Shown here: positions 21,993 to 32,404 of the stretch, in pieces
How positions within the stretch are numbered: the first letter of the stretch is position 1
Layout of the letters: every line of letters starts with the position of its first letter
NCBI GenBank assembly: GCA_050084985.1
Contig: JBITNC010000001.1
Span: forward strand, 162,378,001-162,442,000
Source of the DNA: Nageia nagi
Taxonomy: Eukaryota; Pinophyta
DNA: 64,000 nt
Direction of reading: 5' to 3'
The notes under the pieces: model-generated
What the model saw: the letters and a program-made list of their open reading frames with translations, nothing else
Databases searched by the model: none
What the model was told of the DNA's origin: nothing
Position numbers and translations under genes: made by a program

Positions 21993-23512
21993 TATTGATT
22001 AAGATTGTGTAATATATGTGCTATGAATAATATTAACCAAAGTAAATCAAGAACAGACTATGGTGACAGTCTGATCTTCGGAGAAGGCCAGTTCCTTATA
22101 CATTGGGTGTAGGAGAAGTAACAGGAAAGAAAATAAAAAGGAGTAGAGTGCAAGGAATTTAAGCAAAAAGGCTTAGGGTAACAAGAGAGAAAGTAAAGGT
22201 GGATCACTAGTTCAACGTGGGCTTTCACAGTGTGTGAAATCTTGGTCTAAATCTAGTGTAGCAGCTACAGTACAAGCTCTCACTCTCTAATAGTTTCCTA
22301 GCTTTACTCTACCATGTAGCAGACATAGTTATACTAGCAACTCGCAATTATCATTCAGGAAACAAGCCAAGCTACCATGATGTAACCAAATTAAGAATGA
22401 TAATTACAAGTGCTAGACAAGAAAGGTCAAGATGGTATCATATTACTGATAAAAAATACAGGTCTTCGAGAACAAATGTAAAGAGCAATACTAGGGCTTC
22501 CGACCCTTCTTTCACTTTATTTTCATATACTTATACTGAAGCAACAATAGTTATAAGAATTGTAGAATAGAAACATTTACAAAAATGGCTTCAAGATTCT
22601 AGCCTTCTTTTAACTGATACTACCTACATACACCACTTGGTAGAATATTACAAAACTAGGTAGATTGTAGATGATATGACTTCTTGATAACTATGATCTG
22701 ACCTCTCACTGACCTCATCTCTTTTGGGATATTCTATTTATTGGCTCCAGCTATTCAATCTCTCTTTGCTGACCTCATCTCTACATTTTGAAATGCTCTA
22801 CTCACCGGCTCCAGCTATTTAATCACTCCTTGTTGACCTCATCACTTCTAGGACCCGATTTCATTCAAAAATGTGAACATTATTCTCCTCATGATGTCAT
22901 CTTCATACTTCTGGAATGCTCTACTCATCTCCTCTGGAACCTGGTCTTTTCCATAATTGAGCTTTATCCTTTTTTCTATGATGTCATCATTTCATTCCGA
23001 AATGCTTTATTTACTGACCCTAGCTTCTCAATTCCCCTTGTTGACCTCATCATCTCCAAAACCTAGTCTTTACCAAAACATGACTGTCTTATCCTCCATG
23101 ATGTCATCATTTTATTCTGGAATGCTTTAATTTTGGAACACTTAATTTATGGGCTTTGGCTTCTTTGATTATCTCTTGCTGACCTCACCTCCTCTGAAAC
23201 CCATGCTTTTCCACAACTAAGCTTTATCCTTTCTTCTATGATGTCATCATTTCATTTCGGAATGCTTTATTTACTGACCCCAGCTTCTCAATTCCCCTTG
23301 CTGACCTCATCATCTCCAAAACCTGGTCTTTACCAAAATGTGACTGTCTTATCCTTCGTGATGTCATCATTTTATTCTGGAACACTTTATCTACTGACTT
23401 CGACCTATTTTGTTTGCTCCAGAAAAACTCCCGAGGATCTTAAAATGAACTCATGATTGCAAATAAAGTACACTGGGGCTTTAATAAAGAATTTATTATG
23501 TATGAATATACA
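21993..23512 (-). repeat. C1 5' LTR (1520 bp)
   Basis: Partner of 19259-20778, same length. TGATGTCATC occurs at five matching sites (near 22890, 22981, 23101, 23241, 23361). At two of these the other LTR has TGACATCATC instead. Confidence 0.92.
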
Positions 23513-23517
23513 GTAAT

Positions 23518-25770
23518 GTAATCATACCATTATCACATAATTTTTTAAGTATTTTGGCTAATGGTTTTGATAATGGGGTAAAATTTCTTTTAGGCTTAGG
23601 TTTAGCATTTTCTTCGATTTTTGAAGATTGACTAGAATTTTCTGTCATAGCTATTTGATTATTTTGTGGTTGTTTACTAATGTTTTCATATTGATTACCC
23701 TTTTTGTATTCTTTTCTCTTGATTTTTAGTTCTCCATCTTGAATTTTAACTCTTTCTATAACTACTGCCTAAGCAATAGCTTCTTCAAAAGTTTTATGTT
23801 GTTGAATTTGGAGAACACTAGTTATTGGTCTTAAACAACTTTGGCTAAATAATTTAACCAATTCTTCTTGTGGTATTGTATAAGGCATACTAGTGAGTAT
23901 AGCCTACCATCTTGAGATGTAATCTTGTATAGTTTCATCAGGAAACTATTGTAATCTTGTAAGATCAGTAATTGAAGATCTTTCTTTAATATTGATTCTA
24001 AAGTGTTCAAAAAATTGATTAGCCAATTGTTCGAATGTATATAAACTATGTATAGGTAAACTATTATACCAATCCAAAGCTTGGCCTGCAAGTGTCATAG
24101 GAAATATACGTAACATTAATAAGTCATCATTAGCTATTTGATAGCTAGAAAATGTAAATTTTCTCAAATGTTCTTTGGGATCTTCTCTTCCCTTAAATGA
24201 TTCTATCTTAGGAAATTCAAACCTATATGGTAGTTTCTTTTTTGGAACACTTGGATGAATAGGTTCATTGCAAATGTTTCTATAATTTAACTTTTTAAGT
24301 CCTTGAACATTCATTTCTCGATTTATAAAATCCTTCATAAAGTCTTCTAATTTTTTATCGGTTCTATGACCTTGAGTGTGTCTATGATATCTTTGAGTAT
24401 TCAGATCCTTTTCCGAAATTGATCTTGAAGTGTAAGACTCATAGTCAGAAGGAAACTCTGATGGTGGTGGAGGTAATATTTTAAGAGGTGAATGATGTCG
24501 TGAAATAGGAATTTGAGGAGGTTTTTGGGATGTACTTTTTCCATATAGATCTTTTCCTTTGTAATCAGGTTGTTTTGTTTGATTTTGGGTTTGTTCAACC
24601 CAACTTTTAATGGAATCTTACTTTTGTTTATCATATAAATTTTGAAGTTTTAGTTCTTTATCCATTTCTTTTTATAATAAAATGGCTATCTCTTTATCCA
24701 TCGCTTCTTGTTTGTCTAAGTAAGGATCTCGATATCTTTGTATTTGACTTCCTTTAGGAGTTTTAGGTTTCAAATTTTTTATTTTTTGATATTCATCCCA
24801 CTATCTTTGTTTTTCTTTCTCCATACGTAGATATTGTTCCCTTCTTTTTTTTTCACTCTCTAATTCTTTAAGTTGTAATTCCTGTAAACGAAGTTGAATC
24901 TCATGTTCTTTATGAATTTTTTTCTTTTCTTGTTTTAGGAACTCATTTCTTTCTTTGTTTGCTTGTTCTTGTTCTATGAATTTCCTTTTATCTCTAAGAA
25001 GTTTATCTTCCATTTCTTTTAATTTATTCTCTTATTCTTGAATTTTAATGAATTCATTAACTTTTCTATTTTCTTCCTTTAGAAGATATTGCATCTCTGC
25101 AGCCTTTTTAATATCATTAGCATATATTTCCATGAATTTTTGACCAGCTTTTGTTTTATATAATCATCATTCTTTTAGTTTTTCATAAGAAGGTATCTCT
25201 TCTATTTTGAACTTAGATGTCCTTCTATTTAATCCTCCATTTGAAGAATAAGATTTCTCCATTTGCTTCATTGAAGGAGCTCTTTGAGATAAATTACTTG
25301 TAGGTATTGATACTTCATTTTTTCCTAATTTGAGAGATTTATGAGAAAAAAAAAGATCCCTCTTTTCGAATTAAAGAACTGACTCTTCGACCATCTGATA
25401 ATAGATGAATGACTCTTTCATATTTAACTTTATATGGCTCAGTCTCTGGTACCGCTATGGTTTTGGCCCAAGATTTATCCTTGTCAATTTCTAAGTTATC
25501 ATGCCTTTGATTTATTTTTTCTACATCTCCTGGTAAACTAGAAGACATCTTAGGAATAGCCCTATAATTAGCTAGGCGATGATGAATTTCAATTAACTCT
25601 TCATCTAACACTTGCATTCTAGCCTTGGTAATAGGATCTTCTATACTTTGTCTTTGCAATCTAGATTGATCATAACCCCAATCCCAATCTTTACTTTCAT
25701 AATGAACTACTTGTGGATCTGATTCATATAAAGGAGGTGGCCTCCTAACTAAAGACTCTATCAGATCCAT
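23518..25770 (-). pseudogene. gag: Element B gag, N-terminal region and core
   Basis: Gag starts near 25770 (MDLIESLVRRPPPLYE, open to 25339). A Lys/Glu/Gln-rich segment follows at 25013-24801 (LRLQELQLKELESEKKRR), a predicted coiled coil. A Pro-rich piece covers 24634-24401. The core is at 24338-23946: FPKIESFKGREDPKEHLRKF, MTLAGQALDWYNSLP and FEQLANQFFEHF. It goes on to about 23530 with PQEELVKLFSQS and a basic stretch, then meets the C1 insertion. The long coiled-coil N-terminus fits the large gag of Tat elements. Stops are few but present between pieces. Confidence 0.85.
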
Positions 25771-26519
25771 ATTATATAGATCTATTTCTTATATTTCAAA
25801 TGGGTGTTCTTGCATTTTCTTAGCGATCATACTTCTAGTTTGAACCATTTTTTTTTTAGATATTATAAACAAACATCGTAAGAAAGAAACTCTTTTTATC
25901 TTTTATATTATGTTTTCAAGAAAACAATTTAATGCACAAACATCCTATATGCAAACTTACTTTTAATGATGTGATTATCTTTTTAACTTTTTCACATATT
26001 TTTAATGTTTGAGTTAAATGAACGATATGAGTTATTCATTTTTAATCTTTTTAATTTTCCTAGTTTGTTTTGACTAGTCAAGTGTTAAACAAGATAGGTT
26101 GGGTAATTCTAAGTAATGTTTACAAGTCTCTATGGTTTTTGGCTTGGTTCTAGATGAGTCTCCTTTTTTGACTCCTACCTAAAGGAAAGTTACCTTGGTC
26201 ATCACCTCCAAGTGTAACTGGCTCTATGGCTTCAAGTGTGTTATGTCGGTGGGTACAAAGAAGTAAGAATTAACGGTTGGTAGTGACATCCAACTCGTTA
26301 ATGTTCAATTATTTCTTTAAGGCCTTATGAAATGCATTTAAACAAGTAAGATACATTTATGCATACTACCCTCTCAAACATTCATGTCCATTTACTTATC
26401 TTATTTTAATGTGATACAATCAAAAGTTTATTTCAAGTGGAATTTGACCTTAATAAACCCCATTGTTCTTTTTTAATTATAATATGATTCATTATCCAAC
26501 CTCTTAATGATGTTCATTA

Positions 26520-27080
26520 ACTCCTTCCAGCTGTGGAAGTTTTATATGTGATAAATTTCTTCTTCTTACTAGTCACATATCTCTTCGACCTCTAATGGAG
26601 TGGTAAGAGCAGACTTAGTAAAAAGCCATTAAGTGTAGATAAACTAATTAAGTGAGGTTTAATTACTCCTCCAAGAGTCACATATCCCTTTGACCTCCAA
26701 TGGAGTGGTAAGGGTAGACATCTTTAAGAGTGTTAATGTGAAGTATATTTCCAAATAATATGTGAATAAATTTTACCTCTTTCACTTAACTTATTTCTGA
26801 TCACTTAAGATCGCTTGAAGCACAAAAGTGAGAGCATACTTTGTTAAGTGAAAGTACTTAGTGTATTCGAATCCCTCCAATTCATTAAACTTTTAATATG
26901 ATATACACTACCCAAAACTTGATTTATTTTCTTTAAGTTCATTCCTTTTAATGTGATTCATTTACTCCTTCCAATTGTGGAAGTATTATGTGTAGTAAAT
27001 TACCTCCTCTTACTAGTCACATATCCCTTTGACCTCCAATTGAGTGGTAAGGGCAAACTTGGTAAGAGGTCATTATGTGT
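26520..27080. repeat. Repeats in element B leader
   Basis: CTCCTTCCAGCTGTGGAAG near 26521 recurs about 445 bp later as CTCCTTCCAATTGTGGAAG. TTTGACCTCCAATGGAGTGG or a close variant occurs at about 26587, 26690 and 27019, always after AGTCACATATC. Confidence 0.7.
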
Positions 27081-27395
27081 GGGCAAATTGACCAAATTAA
27101 TGATAGTGTGAATGTGAAAGAAAAGAAGAATTAATTACTCCTTCTTATCAGGTCTATTCTGGTCACCTTAGATCGCATGAAGTGCAAAGGGAGAGCATAA
27201 GGACACAAGATAAAAAGTATTAATGTGTACGTACCCTTCACCCAAAACATGAAAATAAATACATAACATTATACATAAAGTAAATTAATAAAAAATGCAT
27301 TTAACCTTTTCTACCCATTCTTATATGCATTATAGGCAAAGGAATCACAGTCAAAAATATCCTTCTATTTTAACAATATATTATACATATGTATT

Positions 27396-27398
<3 letters not shown>

Positions 27399-27463
<65 letters not shown>
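27399..27463. repeat. (TA)n microsatellite, about 32 units
   Basis: An uninterrupted run of alternating T and A. Because it is in the leader of B, it would be transcribed with the element. Open frames across it are repeat artefacts. Confidence 0.97.
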
Positions 27464-27469
<6 letters not shown>

Positions 27470-27807
27470 TAACAAAAGGAGGCAAGGCGACCTGGAGTAA
27501 GAGTCGCCGATGTTTAAACAGAGATCGTTGGTGTTTGTTTGGAGTCACCGACATCCGATTCCAATTGTTGGCATTTATATAATAGACACTATGTTCGGTC
27601 ACTGATATTTTTGTGAATCGTTGGCATTCCTTTTGAGTCATCGGCATTCGATTCCAATCACTGGCATTTTTGCAATAGATTTCCTATAAAAAGCATAGAT
27701 CACAAAATTTAAAGTTAGTATATGGAATAACTCAAATAAACCAGATAACAGAAAGGTAGAATTATTTTTAACATAAACAGAAACCTCCCTATCAATGATG
27801 GAGGAGC

Positions 27808-27826
27808 CCTCCTTCTAGCGCCAGAA
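27808..27826 (-). other. Element B primer-binding site
   Basis: In element sense, TTCTGGCGCTAGAAGGAGG directly follows the CA of the 5' LTR, where the tRNA primer binds. TGGCGC is common in plant gypsy primer sites. Confidence 0.7.
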
Positions 27827-28665
27827 TGTTACAATGAAAATAGAGCTGGAATGTAGAATAACATCAAATACAATTATTCTTAGATTTTCACTGAACCTCA
27901 AATTATGTAAAATAGGTAGAAATGTTGTAATTATAAATTGATATTGATTTTCAGCTCAAACTGCAATTTGCCCTTGGAAGGGACTTTTACAAATGCCATT
28001 TGCCAAAATGAGGGTATTAGATCTTCATTGTTTTTTGATTTGCTTGCTTCTTTCCTTGATATGGACAACCTGTAAATCCTACACACATGTAAAAGACAAT
28101 AACATCAAAGCATCTATGTATGACATGTATTAAATTGAAACTAGCATAAAACAATAAAAGGTATGAGCTCACAAGATTTTGGCAGCATTACGCTACCTCA
28201 AAGAATGGGTCCCTATTGCTTTGTTTTGGCTTGTATTTATAGATTTTGGGTGAGATTTTCCAAGGCTGGTAAGGGGAAGTGAAAAGCCACCATAGGTCGT
28301 AACTGACCCCCTCTATCCACATCATCTTGGAAGAATGAGATGTTACAACTTTATTTTATCATTTTTGGTTTATGTTCGGCTATGACAGAGTCACCGGTGA
28401 TTACTAGGCGGATGTCGGCGATCAACCTAAAATGCTAGTGATTGTTTTGGGTCATTGGCGACTGGTTTTCAATTTTTATAACAATATTAAAGTGACCACC
28501 AAATAGCCAATTTTTACTAAAAAAGGGTCATGTGACCACTCATTTTGTATGTACTTGATGAGAACTATCCAATAATATGGTTTTTAAACCTATTTTATAT
28601 TTTCTCAAAGAGTTATGATTATTTCAATATTTACTAGTTAAAAAGGGACATTTTTAGGTGTCTAA
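27827..28665 (-). repeat. Element B 5' LTR (839 bp)
   Basis: + strand ends are TGTTACAATG and GTGTCTAA; the last CA pair has decayed. It carries the promoter for B. Confidence 0.95.
28233..28242 (-). promoter_or_regulatory. Element B TATA box
   Basis: In element sense CTATAAATAC, identical in the other LTR (6802-6811). Transcription would start roughly 30 bp downstream, near 28200, and run toward gag. Confidence 0.6.
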
Positions 28666-28670
28666 CTATG
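28666..28670. repeat. Right target-site duplication of B (CTATG)
   Basis: Matches 6391-6395. Confidence 0.85.
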
Positions 28671-29040
28671 TCCTTTGGAGGCCTATACATGGTATCATAA
28701 AGGGGTTCACCCTTCTTCTATTGGTGGTAGTCCCATACTCCTATTAGCTAATAAGAATGCTCCTTTATCTCTTTTATAGATAAAGTATCCCTTTGAACCA
28801 ATGTATCCTTCATGGGTACATGCAAGATGTTATGGATGTTAGCGAGAGTGATGGTGATCTCCTCCATCGATAGGTGGAATGTGTAGGTGCCATCACACCA
28901 ATGCTCCATCAAGAAAGTTAGGAAGTACTTGTCACATGGGATGTGTGACATGCCCCTCATGTGATGTAAGCTAGAAGCATATAGTCATGCTCTCTCTATA
29001 ACCATCATCTCAAAATTTGCTACCATATTCATGGTTGGAC
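28671..29040 (-). pseudogene. Element A antisense PMD gene, N-terminal part
   Basis: The minus-strand frame 28960-28748 reads MRGMSHIPCDKYFLTFLMEH, then TYTFHLSMEEITITLANIHN. This is the most conserved start of the plant mobile domain (helix, W, T-x-T-F-H-L, E-x-T-x-T-L). Upstream, to 29040, weaker coding (ERA, stop, LYASSLHH) extends the match. Downstream it continues to 28671, and across the B insertion at 6390. It shares the motif with the PMD of B, but the two differ at most positions, so they are separate captures or anciently diverged copies. Confidence 0.8.
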
Positions 29041-30430
29041 TCCATGGATCGCAATGCATTAGGTAGGCCTAGTCCTGTATCCATGTACAAATAAAAATTT
29101 ATTAATAACATTGTTATAAAATCAAAAAATTGAATTTACAAAAGGTAATTTTGCATAAATAATCATTTTGATTAAAACACATTCAAGTGTGAAGCTACCT
29201 TCAAATATGTACAAAGGCTAAATTGTAAATTTTGCAAAAAGTTGTAACCCAGTAGTGATGCTAGGAAGCTAACAACGCTATCCTATTTAAGGTGTCATTT
29301 CTCAAAAGTTTTGAAAACCCATTATATGTTTTGCCCATTTTATATTAAAAATAATATTTTTTCCTATCCATGCATGTAAAAATCTATTACTACATTTCTA
29401 TCCTAAAACTTCCAAAATTTTCACAAATTTCATAAAAACTTAGCCAAATTGAAAATCTAATCTATCAAAAACATCCTAACCTATGAAAAGACTAAGAATA
29501 TGATAAAAATTTTAGTACTTGGTACCCTTCAATCGAAGAATGAACAACAAGAGCCCTATGAACATTATGAGATGTAATCCACTAAGCCATATGTGCAACA
29601 ATCAATCCTAATTAAGCCAACCACTCTCCCATAACCCTTATGCAACCTAAATAGGCAAAAATCAACTTGAGGACCAAATGTCAAATTCAACAACCAAGAA
29701 AATGCAAATGAATTCCAATCCTACTTATTTATAAACTATTTGGAACCCCCATTTTTCCAAATTGATCATTTTACTTACCAATTAGATGAGCTAAAACTTC
29801 TTTTTATCATTAAACCCTTGCATGTCTAATTGTGAATAGTCTTTTAGCACCTAAATTTTCCCATAACGGAGCACTATCACTAGGACTCTAACACCACCAT
29901 TGGCATAACACATTCCTTTTCTAAAAATTTAAATATCATGAGCCTACATATTACCTACATATAATAAAAAGGAATATCTATAGCAATAAATTCACCCAAA
30001 TCTATCAAATCACCATTTGGGCAAGCCAATGAAATTAAAATCATCATGATCCTCAAAATTTGAAGCATCTTGTGCATTTCAAGGCATTGGATAACATTTT
30101 TTTTAATCATAAGGGAAAATCATAACTATGTAAAGTTTTTTATTTTTTTGATATTATCATCTTAATCCAGCATAACCACTACATATCTAGCACTATCATT
30201 GGAGTATCAACTTAAATTCACATCATCTTTCTCTTAACGGTTTCATATAAATGCTAAATAGATAAAAAGTTATATTTTTTTCTTAATGGATATCAAAAAT
30301 TCATATTACTTATCTTTGATAAATTTCTCAAGATGGCCTATCATTAATTACATGTCTTATATTGCTCTTATCATTTGTTAAAATAAATGATTTTTGAATT
30401 ATATCATTGTTGTTGTACATATCATGATTA
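29041..30430. other. Element A interior, no recognised gene
   Basis: AT-rich sequence with stops in all frames. It lies upstream of the antisense PMD gene, where that gene's promoter would be. I saw no clear promoter or repeat. Confidence 0.5.
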
Positions 30431-30435
30431 TCAAC
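30431..30435. repeat. Left target-site duplication of D (TCAAC)
   Basis: Repeated at 50437-50441 after the right LTR of D. Confidence 0.85.
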
Positions 30436-32404
30436 TATTGATCGGTATAGCATAACCTTAAGGGTTTGGTTTGGTCATGTTCTCCACTTACCATAATAGT
30501 AGGTTCCTTGAAAGAGCAGAAGGTGGTGGGAATGCATTCATGTTGATTTTTTGCTCAATCATTGGTTTATAGGCTAGTTCCTATCTATGTTTAAGGTCAA
30601 AAGTAATAAGAAAGGAATAAAAAGATGGAGAGTTACAAGAAAGAGATTAGGAAATAAATAACTAAAATAGGAAATTCACAACTTGAGCATTGCAACACAA
30701 GCAGCAATCCATAGCCAAGATTAAGAATAGAAAACTATTTCACACTTGGGGTCTCGCAATCACAATACACAATCATAATTTAAACAAAACATTCCACACA
30801 TAACATTCACATAAGCAATAATACCCACTTTATTGCAAGAGGGAAAAGCATTATCTATTTGCATTATCATATGTGAATTGCTTTCATAGATTAGGGAAAA
30901 TTTGCTAAAATATTTGAACTTCTTAATTTCCAAAAACTAGCTATTTATACAACTTTCCCCCCCTTTTGGGTGGTTAGGTCTCATTAATATATATTACTAC
31001 TAGCATTTAATGAAATAACTAAAATAGCACTCTTTACATAAATGTTACAACTATGCTAGATTATATAGTGGACAAGCACTAATCAACATAACTATCTGAA
31101 CCATCTGGGTATTTGCAAGTTCTGGTTGGCCATGTCCATAGAGCTATAATTCTTTTGACATGTCATTGACTACTCCTTTCTTAGCCCTATAGCTGATTGA
31201 ATAAAACACTATTACTGATTGAAGGTAGCACTATAGCTAATTGAGTAGTTATTTGATTACACAATGATTGGTATGATTTGGTTATATGTTTTATCAACTG
31301 CTATCTACTTCTTTGTAATCCTTATGATCTCTACTATGATATTAGTAATCAGAGTAATGATGGTTGATAGACATTATGTTCACTTGAATCAAGAAGAATT
31401 ACCATTGTTATGTGGAAATGAGTCAATGTTAACACATTAATATGGTCGTAGGGGTCAAACACTTAAGATGAAGTGGACCTGGGTGTTCTTTCTTATGCAC
31501 TACTCTTTTACTTGCTTGTCAGGCTCTATGCTCTTCTTTTGGGCTCTATTGATGATCGAGTTCTTTTAGGACCTACTAATTTTAGCCAAAATTTATGACA
31601 TCATCCTTCAAAATCCTTGAGCTTTATTAATGATGTTGTTCTTCTAAGACCTGCTAATTTTAGCTAAAAATCATGATGTCATCTCTTAAGATTGATAGGT
31701 TTTATCAAAATTTTTATTTCTTGAAGATCCATTGATTTTCTCAAAAAATGTGACATCACCTTTTGAAATCATCGAGCTCTATTGATATTCTTCAAAAATC
31801 TACACCCACCATTACTTTCTCTAGGACCTATTGATTTTAGCTAAAAATCAGGATGTCATCTTCCAAAATTGCTAGGTTCTATTGATGTTCTTCAAAAGTG
31901 GAACTCTAAATATGTACAAGTTTTGGATATTTATGCCAATAATTTATAAGGACTCTAAGGCAATAAACATGACTCTAGGATCTTTTACATACATGGCTTC
32001 TTAAGTATACTTGGAGAAGATGACATGATTCTCAAGGACTCTCAACTCTTGATCACTAAAGAATAAAAGAATACAAAATTGACACAAGTCTTATTGACAT
32101 AACTTATGGGTAACATGATTTATATAATCCCCATGTATTAAAGAATGACAAAACTATTGGGTGGCTTTATTCATATAATTCCTAGGTAATAATAAAAAAT
32201 GACTCCTAACACCCTAAGGAAAAGAAATGAGAAGAGGGATGATTTATGATGAAAGAATACAAAATTTTACAACAAATGAAGACTCTAAAAGAATAATGTC
32301 CCCCCAGGTATTCTATATAACACAACTCTTGGGTAGTAAAGAATGAAATAATGAAAAATGAAAAATAGAATTACCTAAATTAAGCATTATTTTGGAGGAA
32401 TACA
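30436..32404 (-). repeat. Element D 3' LTR (1969 bp)
   Basis: + strand ends are TATTGATCGG and GGAATACA. TATA box in element sense GTATAAATAG (complement 30941-30950). About 31545-31905 is a degenerate tandem array of roughly 75-90 bp units with GACCTATTGATTTTAGC and TGATGTCATC-like cores. Confidence 0.92.

Larger units (their letters stand above)
19259..23512 (-). mobile_element. Element C1: short non-autonomous LTR retrotransposon (4254 bp)
   Basis: Two LTRs of exactly 1520 bp (19259-20778 and 21993-23512) flank a 1214-bp interior and are bounded by a GTAAT duplication. The interior encodes gag and then a fragment of the integrase C-terminus, without protease, RT or RNase H. It is the same family as C2 at 41698-47200, in the opposite orientation. 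It lies in the gag of element B, between the core and the zinc knuckle. LTR divergence by hand is about 5% over 640 bp, nearly all transitions. Confidence 0.92.
25790..27826. other. Element B leader between 5' LTR and gag
   Basis: About 2 kb with no gene. It holds a repeated block (26520-27080), a long TA microsatellite and a cluster of CACCGGTG-like motifs (27490-27670). Long leaders are known for Tat elements. Confidence 0.6.
6396..28665 (-). mobile_element. Element B: Tat-type Ty3/gypsy retrotransposon, 22.3 kb (18 kb without C1)
   Basis: Two 839-bp LTRs bound the element, with a CTATG duplication outside them. In minus-strand order it has 5' LTR, primer site, a 2 kb leader, gag, protease, RT, RNase H, a second archaeal-type RNase H, integrase, an extra sense ORF, an antisense PMD gene, polypurine tract and 3' LTR. 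The second RNase H between the RT/RNase H unit and integrase, and an antisense ORF before the 3' LTR, are known Tat-lineage traits. About 37 differences between the LTRs by hand count suggest a mid-aged insertion. It cut the PMD gene of element A and was itself interrupted by C1 in gag. Confidence 0.92.

Noticed and set aside
27295-27647. Open frames with long Ile-Tyr runs
   Set aside because: They are translations of the (TA)n microsatellite.
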